Source: Sphaerochaeta sp. UBA5849 (GTDB taxonomy: Bacteria; Spirochaetota; Spirochaetia; Sphaerochaetales; Sphaerochaetaceae). From it: a stretch of DNA of 34,305 bases. The notes under the pieces are model-generated. The model was not told where the DNA came from, did not search any database, and saw nothing but the letters and a program-made list of their open reading frames with translations. The stretch covers positions 23,928 through 58,232 of the forward strand of contig DJGJ01000031.1 of assembly GCA_002432715.1 (NCBI GenBank). The letters are read 5' to 3'. Both the position numbers and the translations under genes were made by a program. Within the stretch, counting starts at the first letter, position 1, and every line of letters starts with the position of its first letter. This document shows positions 1-7,911 of the stretch, one piece after another.

Positions 1-93
1 CTTAATGGAAAGAGCAATTACCGAAGGGCGCAGGTTGTTCCGCTCGCCCGGCTTTTGGACGCTTATGAGAGCCTCCTCCGTCACAAGAAGTAG
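1..93 (+). CDS. 3' end of an unidentified gene (partial)
   Basis: An open frame runs from the left edge to a TAG at 91-93 and encodes the last 30 residues of a protein, ending in ALARLL-like and ESLLRHKK-type helical sequence. The fragment is too short to assign to a family. It overlaps the end of the leftward phosphoesterase gene by 13 bases, in line with the tight convergent junctions elsewhere in the window. It could also be chance open frame, since only 90 coding bases are visible. Confidence 0.4.
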   Translation, partial: LNGKSNYRRAQVVPLARLLDAYESLLRHKK

Positions 94-611
94 TATTGCA
101 ACGAAGGCAGCGGACGATCGTCGTCAAAGCTGCGGATGCTGATTCCTTCTTCAAAGAACAAGGCATAGGTGGGGCCCGACGCCGTTCTTGGAAAGGTGGT
201 GGAGCCTGGGTTTATGTGCAGGATTCCGTCTTCGCCCAGCATCAGGCGGGGGGCGTGGGTATGTCCTGAAATGAAGATGTCGCCCCGTTCCATATCCAAT
301 CCATAGGGTGAGGGGAACCTGTCTCCATGCGTCATTACCACCGGGTACTTCCCCCATTGCAGCCGTTGCACCAAGGGAGGGAGGTTGATGCCGGCAGAGC
401 TGAAGTCATACGAACTGTCACAATTTCCCCGGACCAATATGAACTCGACAGGTTGACTCAGCAGCTGCTTGAAAGCAGGTGATGAGGGAGGACAGATGTC
501 TCCGGCTATGAGAATTTGCTGTGCTCGATGGACCTTGGCGTGTTGCAAGAGTCGGTGCAGCGCAACCGTCGATCCATGAACATCACTGGCTACAATCAAA
601 GTCGGAAGCAT
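81..611 (-). CDS. YfcE/MJ0936-type metallophosphoesterase
   Basis: A 176-residue calcineurin-like phosphodiesterase, the normal size for the YfcE family. The dimetal-site motifs are all visible in order: D10-x-H12, G37-D38, the GNCD motif at 62-65, TH95GD, and GHTH at 116-119. The family hydrolyses phosphodiester bonds using Mn or similar metals; the natural substrate is not evident here. The start is placed at ATG 611 because AGGAG lies just upstream. A longer in-frame extension to 770 would run through the divergent promoter and the start of the hydrolase gene, and adds nothing family-like. It is divergent from the alpha/beta hydrolase. Confidence 0.88.
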   Translation of the reverse strand: MLPTLIVASDVHGSTVALHRLLQHAKVHRAQQILIAGDICPPSSPAFKQLLSQPVEFILVRGNCDSSYDFSSAGINLPPLVQRLQWGKYPVVMTHGDRFPSPYGLDMERGDIFISGHTHAPRLMLGEDGILHINPGSTTFPRTASGPTYALFFEEGISIRSFDDDRPLPSLQYYFL

Positions 612-679
612 GAGTTCGCTTTCTCCTGCAATATTTTCCCAAACAGAGTAAATTTGGTCCTTGTGGTGTGTACACAATA

Positions 680-708
680 TTGTTATCATGATACGAGAAT
701 TATATAAA
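680..708 (+). promoter_or_regulatory. sigma70-type promoter of the hydrolase-BrkB pair
   Basis: TTGTTA at 680-685 and TATAAA at 703-708 are separated by 17 bases, 25 bases ahead of the hydrolase start and its GGGGAGG ribosome-binding site. Two 10-bp perfect palindromes lie in the same region, TGTGTACACA at 667-676 and TATCATGATA at 684-693. Either could be an operator. Confidence 0.6.
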
Positions 709-732
709 AATAAACAAGACGGGGAGGGGCCT

Positions 733-1659
733 ATGACTACAATCAGGGGGTTGGTTTGCAGCGACGGCAAGACGATACAGTACCGTGTATGGATTCCTGA
801 GGAGAGGCAGATCGAGGGAGTGCTCCTGATTTTGCATGGAATGGCCGAACACAGTCTTCGGTATCAGCGCTTTGCGCTGTTTCTCAACTCCAAGGGTATT
901 GCCGTTTATGCTCCCGATCACCGTGGTCATGGCTTGACCGGTCAGCGCGATGGGGAAACACTGGGATATTTTGCAGAACGGGAAGGGTGGAGGCGCGTGG
1001 TGGAGGACGCCTACGAGCTGTGCAATGTCATTCTTTCAGAGTTCCCCAAGAAACCCCTCTTTTTGCTTGGTCACAGCATGGGCTCCTTTCTTGCACGCTC
1101 TTTGATGGTTGAACACTCCGACCTCTTCGACGGGGTGATCATCATGGGTACCGGTTCCTCGCAAGGCTTGTTGGGCAAGGTGGGAAAACTGATCGCCCGC
1201 TCCCATGTTTCCAAGCATGGCTCCAAGCATCCTGATGCCCTGCTTGATAAAATGAGTTTCGGCTCCTACAACAAAAAAATACCCAATGCCCAAACACCCT
1301 TCGATTGGCTTTCCCGGGATAAGGAACAGGTTGCAGCCTATATAGAGGATCCCTTGTGCGGTTTTGTCTGCACTTCCAAGTTCTTTGAGGACCTGCTTGA
1401 TGGAATAGAGATGGCCAATAACCGGGTTTTAGCCAGGAAACTACCCGTCGATTTGCCTTTGCTCATCATCAGTGGAACGGAAGACCCGGTAGGAGGGTAT
1501 GGCAAGGGAGTTCGCAAGGTATATGAGCTGTATCGTGACTGCAACATCTCAGACATCACGCTTACCCTGATTCCTGAGGCACGACATGAGTTGCTTCAAG
1601 AGACAAACCGCCAATCGACCAAGGAGTATCTCTACAATTGGATGAAGCAAAGGCTATGA
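733..1659 (+). CDS. alpha/beta hydrolase, monoacylglycerol-lipase/lysophospholipase type
   Basis: A 308-residue serine hydrolase of the Hydrolase_4 (PldB/monoglyceride lipase) group. Visible features are the oxyanion HGMAEH at 35-40, the DHRGHG motif at 62-67, the nucleophile elbow GHSMG with Ser115, and a likely triad completed by Asp251 (SGTEDP) and His285 (EARHE). It probably hydrolyses acyl esters of glycerolipids in the cytoplasm. No signal peptide is seen. The start at 733 is set by GGGGAGG at 721-727; an upstream in-frame start at 661 lies within the promoter. The stop overlaps the likely start of the BrkB gene (ATGA), so the two are probably cotranslated. Confidence 0.88.
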   Translation: MTTIRGLVCSDGKTIQYRVWIPEERQIEGVLLILHGMAEHSLRYQRFALFLNSKGIAVYAPDHRGHGLTGQRDGETLGYFAEREGWRRVVEDAYELCNVILSEFPKKPLFLLGHSMGSFLARSLMVEHSDLFDGVIIMGTGSSQGLLGKVGKLIARSHVSKHGSKHPDALLDKMSFGSYNKKIPNAQTPFDWLSRDKEQVAAYIEDPLCGFVCTSKFFEDLLDGIEMANNRVLARKLPVDLPLLIISGTEDPVGGYGKGVRKVYELYRDCNISDITLTLIPEARHELLQETNRQSTKEYLYNWMKQRL

Positions 1660-2903
1660 AAACAACGCATTGGAGCGTGATGCAACAGAACCTCAAACGA
1701 TTGGGCAAGTTCATCGCCATCGTCTTCAGGCAGGCGATGAAAGACAATATTCTCAATTCAGCCTCCGGTTTGGTGTATTCAACCCTCCTTGCCATCATTC
1801 CCGCCCTAACCTTCATATTTACGTTTTTCAAGACCCTGGGGGTGCTTGAACCGCTGACAGCCGTCCTGTCCCAGTGGATTTCCGACCTTGTCGGACCACA
1901 GGCAGGAGGGGATTTAATGGTTCTCTTGGACCGTTACACCCGCAATGCGACGAGCCTGGGCGTGGTGGGGCTGGTCTCCTTTCTGATCACCATGGTCCTG
2001 CTCATCAACAAGGTGTGGTCGGTGATCAACCAGATTTATCGGTCCTCGCGCAGTCGCAATACTCTCAAACGCTTCGCAGGCTATGTTACCTTTCTCATTG
2101 TAGCGAGCCTGCTTTTGGCTGCCTATGTGAGCGTGCAGTCGGTGCTGGCCACATGGTATCTCGACTTGGTGGGTGTCACCATCGGTCGCTGGTCGAGTGT
2201 GCTGAGGACGCTTGCCCCATCGATCATCGTCGCCCTCATCCTCTTTCTTCTCATCTATTTTGTACCCAATACGAAAGTGCGGTTCGATGCCGCGTTCCTC
2301 GGCAGTCTTGCAGGGGTGCTGTTCATCAGCATATTCAGCAAATTCACCACCCTCCTTACCTCGATGGCCACCAACTTCTCTGTCATCTACGGTTCGTTTG
2401 CGGCGGTCTTTTTATTCTTGTTCTTCTGTTATGTTTTTTGGGCAACGGTCTTCTTCAGCGTTGAGCTTGCCTATGTGCACCAGTTCAGGCCCGATGCATC
2501 CAGCTTCATCGGCCTTCCGCAAAGCCCGGCCCTGCAGCTCTCCGAGGGCACCAACATCATGATGCTCATCGGCAGCAACTTCCGCGACGGCAGGGGTGCA
2601 ACCTCGGTTAGGGAGATGCTCGACCGTCTTGCCATTCCCTACAACAGGCTCCAAGGTTTTTTGGCGTTGCTGACCCAGCTGAATTTCATCACCCCGACGA
2701 ACAACAGTCATACAAGCTTTATTCCCAAGCAACCGCTGGAAAGCCTGCGCCTGCAGGATTTGGTGGTAGGCCTGTATGGACTGGAAACCATCGACGAGGT
2801 GGAGCACGATACCGCCGGAGAGGCTGTTGCCTTGCAGGTTCAGGACCGGGGTATTGCCAGCCTGGGGTCGCTGACCATCGAGAACCTCTTGCAGCGCATC
2901 TAG
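1656..2903 (+). CDS. YihY/BrkB-family integral membrane protein
   Basis: A protein of about 415 residues with the BrkB/YihY (once 'ribonuclease BN') fold: a short cytoplasmic N-terminus, about six membrane segments, and a soluble C-terminal region of about 130 residues that looks winged-helix-like. Typical family text is present, such as SASGLVYSTLLAIIPALTF near the N-terminus and YGSFAAVFLFLFFCYVFW in a late membrane helix. The family's function is not settled. I chose ATG 1656, which overlaps the hydrolase stop as ATGA; an alternative ATG at 1638 would add six residues. The C-terminal stop is shared with the convergent ZIP gene in the sequence CTAG. Confidence 0.85.
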   Translation: MKTTHWSVMQQNLKRLGKFIAIVFRQAMKDNILNSASGLVYSTLLAIIPALTFIFTFFKTLGVLEPLTAVLSQWISDLVGPQAGGDLMVLLDRYTRNATSLGVVGLVSFLITMVLLINKVWSVINQIYRSSRSRNTLKRFAGYVTFLIVASLLLAAYVSVQSVLATWYLDLVGVTIGRWSSVLRTLAPSIIVALILFLLIYFVPNTKVRFDAAFLGSLAGVLFISIFSKFTTLLTSMATNFSVIYGSFAAVFLFLFFCYVFWATVFFSVELAYVHQFRPDASSFIGLPQSPALQLSEGTNIMMLIGSNFRDGRGATSVREMLDRLAIPYNRLQGFLALLTQLNFITPTNNSHTSFIPKQPLESLRLQDLVVGLYGLETIDEVEHDTAGEAVALQVQDRGIASLGSLTIENLLQRI

Positions 2904-3703
2904 CCCAAGGCTACATCCAAAATCATCATGACCGCAAAGCCAACCATGGTTCCCAAGGTGGCGTAGTGGGTTCCTTTGTGGTCGTCCGAGGTCGCTTGTG
3001 CTTCCGGGATCAGCTCCTCGACCACTACATAGATCATCGCTCCTGCTGCAAAGGCGAGTGCATAGGGAAGAACGGGCGTCATCCGGGTTACCAGAAGGGC
3101 TCCCAAGACACCCGCAATGGGTTCCACGATACCGGATGCTTGGCCGTAGAAAAAACTCTTTGTCCTGCTCAGGCCTTCCCTGCGCAGCGGGATGGAAACA
3201 GCAGCCCCTTCGGGCAGGTTCTGCAGTCCGATGCCGATGGCAACCGCCAGTGCCGCACTCATGTCCCCTCCGCCAAGGGCGGCCGAACCGATGGCAACCC
3301 CGACGGCCAAGCCTTCGGGAAAGTTGTGCAACGTGATGGAGAGGACCAACAGGATGGACCTGCGAAGGTGGGTCGGGATGCCTTCCTCTTCACCCCTCTT
3401 CGAGCCGATGTGGGCATGGGGCAGCAGATGATCGGCTGCGTAGAGAAAGAGGCCGCCGAGAAGAAAGCCGATTGTCGCTACCAGGTAGGCTGGAACCGGG
3501 CCGCCCTGGGAAAGCTCGATCGCCGGGGCAAGCAGCGACCAGAACGAGGCAGCGATCATGATGCCGCTGGCGAAACCCAGCAGGGTGTTCATCACATGCT
3601 TTTGGATTGTCTTGAAGAAGAACACAAAGGCCGAACCCAGGGCCGTCATGGCCCACGTGCCCATCGTCGCCAAAAAGGCCAGAAAGATTGGATTGTTGCT
3701 CAT
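2900..3703 (-). CDS. ZIP-family divalent metal transporter, GufA type
   Basis: A 267-residue membrane protein of the ZIP family, bacterial GufA/ZupT-like branch, expected to move zinc or other divalent cations across the inner membrane. The metal-path signatures of transmembrane helices 4 and 5 are clear: HNFPEGLAVGVAIG and GLQNLPEGAAVSIPL. A histidine is present in the loop before helix 4 (LLPHAHIG), as is common for ZIPs. The start at 3703 gives a membrane helix directly at the N-terminus, as expected. The ribosome-binding site is weak. It may relate to the zinc uptake operon 13 kb away, but no Zur-like box was seen upstream. Confidence 0.9.
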   Translation of the reverse strand: MSNNPIFLAFLATMGTWAMTALGSAFVFFFKTIQKHVMNTLLGFASGIMIAASFWSLLAPAIELSQGGPVPAYLVATIGFLLGGLFLYAADHLLPHAHIGSKRGEEEGIPTHLRRSILLVLSITLHNFPEGLAVGVAIGSAALGGGDMSAALAVAIGIGLQNLPEGAAVSIPLRREGLSRTKSFFYGQASGIVEPIAGVLGALLVTRMTPVLPYALAFAAGAMIYVVVEELIPEAQATSDDHKGTHYATLGTMVGFAVMMILDVALG

Positions 3704-3797
3704 GACATTACAATACGGAGCCTCAGTTGAACGGTCAAGATGGGAAACCTCTTGCCTAGAAGCAAGATGACAGGCTACTGTGGATTTGGAGGTTCCT

Positions 3798-4289
3798 ATG
3801 TTGTTAGACCCTGTCAACCAAGCTGCAATAGACCCGCTCATCTGGCATTCGTTTCCCGATGAGACCGATGGCATTCTTGCAGATGAAATATGGAAGTGCG
3901 GTACGCTTGTGTGTACCATACTCAAGAACCCTGCCTGCAGGAGCGGGGAAGATTTGGTGAATATTCCCTACTCTCTGATCGTCAAGCGCGGCAAACAGGT
4001 AATTCTTGCCGTCTCTTTGGAGCAGGAAGACCTGCGTTCCCTCTCCTACAAGCTGGGCTGTTCACTGCGTGAGTTGCAGGAGGATTACAGCACCAAAGGG
4101 TATTTCTCCGAGTTGCGCGGCTATGTGTACACCAACGACGTTCGTGAGGACCTCGGCCCCTATGAGGGTGGCCTGGACATGCAGAGTGTCAGGATATTCC
4201 TGCTGGAAACCGTGTGCGATACGTTTGACATCCTGTCCGAGCCGATCCAGCTACAGGGTGAAGACAAAGCTGCCCGAAAAACTCACTGA
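3798..4289 (+). CDS. uncharacterised 163-residue soluble protein
   Basis: Not recognised. It is preceded by GGAGG at 3788-3792, which fixes the start at ATG 3798. The protein is acidic, with no signal peptide or membrane segment, and contains three cysteines between residues 35 and 50 and one near residue 88. It reads as a small globular alpha/beta protein. Its 3' end overlaps the convergent lipoprotein gene by 39 bases. It is divergent from the ZIP transporter gene; a 6-bp inverted repeat TCTTGC-N6-GCAAGA at 3750-3767 lies between them. Confidence 0.7.
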   Translation: MLLDPVNQAAIDPLIWHSFPDETDGILADEIWKCGTLVCTILKNPACRSGEDLVNIPYSLIVKRGKQVILAVSLEQEDLRSLSYKLGCSLRELQEDYSTKGYFSELRGYVYTNDVREDLGPYEGGLDMQSVRIFLLETVCDTFDILSEPIQLQGEDKAARKTH

Positions 4290-4652
4290 CGATTGTGCTC
4301 TCTCTTGCTGCGGTCGGTAGGGGATCAGAAGGCCTGAGCTTCCCTGCCTGATTGCGGTGGGAGTGTAGAGAAACGAGCTTGTCGGACCCGCTACCAAGGT
4401 GGTGGTTTGTTGTGAGGCACTGCCGGCTAGCAATGCCTTTATCAGCATCCCGTCAAGCTCGATAAGCACCCAGTCCCCGTTTTTGTAGCCAGCCTGGTAC
4501 AGGTCGTTCTCATTGATCGAGAGCACAAGCAGTGGGGAATCCACTTCCTTGGCCACCTCGACGGCAAGGGGCTTGGGCCGATGGGATGTGCTTGTGCAGG
4601 ACGTAAACAGCATCAAAGCCACTAGAGTTGCAAGCAATAGGAACCGTTTCAT
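4251..4652 (-). CDS. small predicted lipoprotein
   Basis: A 133-residue exported protein with a basic N-terminus (MKR), hydrophobic core and a lipobox-like LFTSC with Cys at residue 19. Phe at -3 departs from the Escherichia coli consensus but fits relaxed spirochaetal lipoboxes. The mature part (about 114 residues) has no recognised domain. The segment GYKNGDWVLIELDGMLIKALL resembles a small beta-barrel nucleotide- or peptide-binding fold, but this is weak. The start follows the Crp/Fnr stop with no gap (TAGATG), and AGGAGGAG lies inside the end of that gene, so the two form an operon. It may be a target or partner of that regulator. Confidence 0.72.
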   Translation of the reverse strand: MKRFLLLATLVALMLFTSCTSTSHRPKPLAVEVAKEVDSPLLVLSINENDLYQAGYKNGDWVLIELDGMLIKALLAGSASQQTTTLVAGPTSSFLYTPTAIRQGSSGLLIPYRPQQERAQSSVSFSGSFVFTL

Positions 4653-5315
4653 CTACTCCTCCTCGTATAGGGTGAAGGTACTCTTCTGATACTCCAGCAA
4701 ACCTTCACTGCGCATTTTTGAGAGTTCGCTGGACATGGCGCTGCGTTCGACGCAGAGGTAGTCGGCAAGCTGCTGGCGGTCGAAAGGAATCGAGAAGGTT
4801 CTGCTTTTCCGTTTTTTTGCCTCCTCGGAGAGGTACGACAGCAGCTTTTCCCGGGTGCTTCGCTTGGTGATGTGATTCATCTTCTTCATCAGTTCAAGGT
4901 TCTTCTGCGATAACAGCTTGACCATGTTCTCAATCAAGGACTGATGATGGACACAGCCTTTTCGGCAGGTGGTGATGACCTGGTGGATGTTCAAAAAGAG
5001 AACGATGGTCGGTTCACAAGTAATGACGACCACCTCGCTGGGCAGCTGGGTGCACGCTATGGTTTCAGCAAAGCTGTCTGCAACGCCGAGGTTGGCAACC
5101 ACCGTCCGGTTGCCCCAGAAATCGTGGCGGACGATGTTTGCCGATCCTGATAGGATGATTCCCATCTCGTCGGTGTACTCTCCCTCGTCGATGATGGTGT
5201 AATCCTTGGGAAACGTAGAGGTTCTTGCTTTCAGGCAGGAGAGCAGGTCCTCGACGTTCCCAGGCTGGATCCGGGTAAACAATACTGATCGCTCTAGAAT
5301 CTGTACTACATCCAT
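4653..5315 (-). CDS. Crp/Fnr-family transcriptional regulator
   Basis: A 220-residue one-component regulator. An N-terminal cyclic-nucleotide-binding-type beta-roll spans about residues 10-120, followed by a long dimerisation helix to about 150 and a Crp-type helix-turn-helix at about 178-205 (FDRQQLADYLCVERSAMSSE). The Fnr [4Fe-4S] N-terminal cysteine cluster is absent, but Cys117 and Cys121 lie together (TTCRKGC). The ligand is unknown. The start at 5315 has AAGGA upstream. The gene is divergent from a ferredoxin-domain gene, an arrangement common in anaerobes where such regulators respond to redox, oxygen or NO. Candidate operators lie in the shared intergenic region. Confidence 0.88.
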   Translation of the reverse strand: MDVVQILERSVLFTRIQPGNVEDLLSCLKARTSTFPKDYTIIDEGEYTDEMGIILSGSANIVRHDFWGNRTVVANLGVADSFAETIACTQLPSEVVVITCEPTIVLFLNIHQVITTCRKGCVHHQSLIENMVKLLSQKNLELMKKMNHITKRSTREKLLSYLSEEAKKRKSRTFSIPFDRQQLADYLCVERSAMSSELSKMRSEGLLEYQKSTFTLYEEE

Positions 5316-5329
5316 AGGATTTCCTTTTC

Positions 5330-5345
5330 TGTTGTAAAAACAACA
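5330..5345. promoter_or_regulatory. candidate Crp/Fnr operator
   Basis: TGTTGT-AAAA-ACAACA is a perfect 6-4-6 inverted repeat between the divergent Crp/Fnr and ferredoxin genes. The half-site spacing of four bases matches the geometry of Fnr-class boxes (TTGAT-N4-ATCAA). It lies 15 bases upstream of the regulator start and next to a TATTAT -10-like hexamer on the minus strand (5345-5350), so autoregulation is plausible. Two further short palindromes follow at 5363-5372 and 5377-5387. Confidence 0.45.
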
Positions 5346-5402
5346 TAATAAACCTGAGCCCCATGGTACCATAGCCCTCGATTCGAGACAATGGAGGATA
5401 GT

Positions 5403-6086
5403 ATGATCAGACAAATGATTACCATAGATGAAGAGAAGTGCAACGGTTGCGGCTTGTGTGTCAGCGCCTGTCAGGAAGGAGCCATCGGCCTGGTCAACGG
5501 CAAGGCGGTTTTGCTGCGCGAGGATTACTGCGATGGATTGGGCAACTGCCTGCCGGTATGTCCCACCGGAGCCATCAGTTTTGAAGAACGCGAGGCTCCT
5601 GCCTTCAATCATGAGGCGGTTGAAGCGTTCATGCAAACCGACAAGCCTGTATTCAGCTGTCCCGGCAGCCAAATCAAGGTGATGAAGGAGAGCCGGAGGG
5701 ATGGTGCTCACGCACCTGCTGCAAGTCAACTGAGGCAGTGGCCGGTGCAGATCAAGCTTGCCGCCCCCAATGCAGCGTTCTTCAACAACTGCGACCTGCT
5801 CATCGCCGCCGACTGCGCTGCGTATGCGCACGGAGACTTTCACAATACCTTCATCCGTAGCCGTGTCACACTCATCGGTTGTCCCAAGCTCGATGAAGGC
5901 GACTATGCCCGCCAGCTCACCCAGATATTTTCCAATCACGATATTCGAAGCATCACCGTGGCGAGGATGGAAGTCCCCTGCTGTGGAGGTCTGGATGGGG
6001 CGGTCAAGCGTGCCATCGACGCCAGCGGCAAGATCATTCCCCTTGCAGTGGTGACCATCTCCACCGAAGGGGAAATCCTGCGCTAG
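5403..6086 (+). CDS. 4Fe-4S ferredoxin-domain protein with cysteine-rich C-terminal domain
   Basis: A 227-residue cytoplasmic iron-sulfur protein. The first cluster motif is complete (Cys13, 16, 19, 23). The second is CDGLGNCLPVCP with Cys43, 49 and 53, so the usual middle cysteine is replaced by Leu46. The C-terminal 150 residues carry conserved-looking cysteines (AADCAAYAHGDF, LIGCPKLDEGD, MEVPCCGGLDGAV). I recall this whole-protein family from strict anaerobes, often near Crp/Fnr regulators. Its electron partner is not known to me. The start at 5403 is set by GGAGG at 5395-5399; an ATG at 5391 lies upstream of that site. Its stop is shared with the convergent gene (CTAG). Confidence 0.85.
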   Translation: MIRQMITIDEEKCNGCGLCVSACQEGAIGLVNGKAVLLREDYCDGLGNCLPVCPTGAISFEEREAPAFNHEAVEAFMQTDKPVFSCPGSQIKVMKESRRDGAHAPAASQLRQWPVQIKLAAPNAAFFNNCDLLIAADCAAYAHGDFHNTFIRSRVTLIGCPKLDEGDYARQLTQIFSNHDIRSITVARMEVPCCGGLDGAVKRAIDASGKIIPLAVVTISTEGEILR

Positions 6087-7171
6087 TAGATCCAGGAGGC
6101 TCCCAAGGTCAAAGCCGCCGCACTTGATTCATCCCAGTTGAACAAATCGCCGCTCTCTCCAAAGGGGGCGGCTATGTTTGCGATCAGGCTGAAGCCTTCA
6201 AACACCGACCAGGATGCTCCTGCAGTAACCAGGGTGCTGAGATCAAGCGGGGAGAGTATCGCCCTGAGGCTGTAGGAGAGCGAGCCGGTGGGGCTGTAGA
6301 CGAGCTCGGGGTAGAGCAGCAATGCACAGGACTCTTCGCTCTGACTTGCAAACTTCCACGTGCCGAACGGTCGGCTGAGTATTTCAAGTCGAAGGGACAC
6401 ATTTCTATCTCCGCTGAGATACTGCATATGAAACAGCCCGCCGCTGATCATCCATGATTCCTGGATGTCGGAGGCGTTGGGGTTGGCCTGATTGATGGCA
6501 ATCGAGGAGGCAAAATACCAGTCGGGGCCGATATTTCCCTGCAGACTTGCAGAGAACTTGTGCACTCGGCCGCTTTCATCCTTGGTAAGGTAGCCCCCCT
6601 CTATTTTTGTCTCCCCTGCATTGGTATAGAAGCGTAGACCCATGCCCATATCCTCTGCTTTTTCTGTCATGGGGGGAAGCACAACCGCCTCGACAAAGCT
6701 GAAGAAGCCCATCGGGTAGTTGATACTTACCATCCAGTCGGTCTTGGAACGCAGCTCTGCCTGGGTGAGATCCACCGAAACCGAAGAGCTGCCGTAGAGG
6801 ATGTCTCCTGCATTGAACAGCATGCCATCGCCCCAACTGAGGCGGGTCTTGCCCGCTGTAAGGCGGAAGGAAGGGAATCGGGCGCGCAGATATGCTTTGT
6901 AAATGATATCGTCAACAGACGCGATGGGAGTCGGCACCAAGGAATTATAGGTGGTTCTTAGAGCAACTTCTCCCCGTACATTGCCTGAGTTTTCAGAGGG
7001 AAGAGAAACTTTCAGATCCATTCCCATGCCCTGCATGAGATCTTGTGAATCCAGCTGATAGGCTGTTAAGGATATAAGATTCATCTCCACCACAGGATTC
7101 TGGGCCGCCCCGATGACGAAGAGGGAACAGCTGATAAGGATGGATGCAAAAAGCAGTTGTTTTCCTACCAT
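6083..7171 (-). CDS. exported beta-barrel-like protein, last gene of the GntR operon
   Basis: A 362-residue protein with a signal peptide (cleavage near AAQ at about 23-24). The body is full of alternating hydrophobic/polar strands and aromatic girdles, ending in a terminal aromatic (SWIY). This is the pattern of an outer-membrane beta-barrel of about 14-16 strands. No named family is recognised. Its start overlaps the stop of the LolA-like gene (ATGGTAG), so it is translationally coupled to it. That supports a role as outer-membrane endpoint or partner of the ABC exporter encoded upstream. The assignment to the outer membrane is inference from composition. Confidence 0.75.
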   Translation of the reverse strand: MVGKQLLFASILISCSLFVIGAAQNPVVEMNLISLTAYQLDSQDLMQGMGMDLKVSLPSENSGNVRGEVALRTTYNSLVPTPIASVDDIIYKAYLRARFPSFRLTAGKTRLSWGDGMLFNAGDILYGSSSVSVDLTQAELRSKTDWMVSINYPMGFFSFVEAVVLPPMTEKAEDMGMGLRFYTNAGETKIEGGYLTKDESGRVHKFSASLQGNIGPDWYFASSIAINQANPNASDIQESWMISGGLFHMQYLSGDRNVSLRLEILSRPFGTWKFASQSEESCALLLYPELVYSPTGSLSYSLRAILSPLDLSTLVTAGASWSVFEGFSLIANIAAPFGESGDLFNWDESSAAALTLGASWIY

Positions 7172-7911
7172 GTCAGGTTCTCCAAGGTAAAGATTTTTCG
7201 GTTGAGCGGGATGTTTACCTCCAATGTATCCAAGGCCATGACAGTGGAGCTGTCACGCTTCATCTTGTCTTCGATCTTGGTCTCTTTGGGCAAGGTGCGC
7301 CCATCGACTACGATGGTATCCAGGACCTCCATCTCCTTGAGCAGTCTGCCTTGGGCGGTGGAATAGGCAGCTTTCCACACCAGGTATGTCTCTTTGTCCA
7401 CCCAGATTTTTTGGATGGGGTAGGCGACCTGACGCGTTTTGGCAGTCAAGGTCAGGACATGGCAGTCGTGTCCGTTGACGATCTGGCTGCCATCGAGGCG
7501 GACGGTATAATCGTCCAGGGTATTCTTCTCTTCGGTCATATCCTCATAGGAGAGGTCCGAGCCGAGTACCGACTGCCTCAGCGCTGCTCCCTGCAATCTG
7601 ATCAATTCCTCGGAATCGGGGTAGAAGAGGTAGAGGCTGCCCTTGGTCCGGAGGATCTTCTGGCCGCGTTCGGCAACACTGGTGAACTCTATCAGCGAGT
7701 CGCTGGAGCCCTGTGTCCATGCCTTGAAGGTGCTCACCTTGGCACCGAAGCGGTCGGTTGTGGTAATGGACCCGGTTGAATAGGAGGTGTCGAAGGTTTG
7801 CATCCCATCCATGGTTTTGATGATTTCATCTGCCGTAATGGCACTCAGATTGAGTGGAATGCAGAGCAGGCAAAGCAGGGTGGCTGTGATGACACGAGTA
7901 CGGTTAGACAT
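7165..7911 (-). CDS. LolA-like outer-membrane lipoprotein-sorting family protein (ABC module)
   Basis: A 248-residue periplasmic protein with a signal peptide (cleavage after about residue 24, LSA-IT). It has the LolA-like fold signature GSDLSYEDM around residues 135-143, also found in the second LolA-like protein at 22016-22777. Family members are half-barrels that carry acyl chains, but most outside the true LolA clade have no tested cargo. The start ATG 7911 overlaps the permease stop by eight bases and has GGAGG upstream. Lying between two permeases and a beta-barrel candidate, it probably carries the exporter's cargo through the periplasm. Confidence 0.85.
   Translation of the reverse strand: MSNRTRVITATLLCLLCIPLNLSAITADEIIKTMDGMQTFDTSYSTGSITTTDRFGAKVSTFKAWTQGSSDSLIEFTSVAERGQKILRTKGSLYLFYPDSEELIRLQGAALRQSVLGSDLSYEDMTEEKNTLDDYTVRLDGSQIVNGHDCHVLTLTAKTRQVAYPIQKIWVDKETYLVWKAAYSTAQGRLLKEMEVLDTIVVDGRTLPKETKIEDKMKRDSSTVMALDTLEVNIPLNRKIFTLENLTW

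Noticed and set aside
2966..3730. 254-residue open frame on the plus strand
   Set aside because: It is fully antisense to the ZIP transporter gene, low in hydrophobic order and without family motifs.
5316..5939. In-frame upstream extension of the Crp/Fnr gene by about 200 residues
   Set aside because: It runs antisense through the ferredoxin gene, has no family content, and a proper ribosome-binding site marks ATG 5315.
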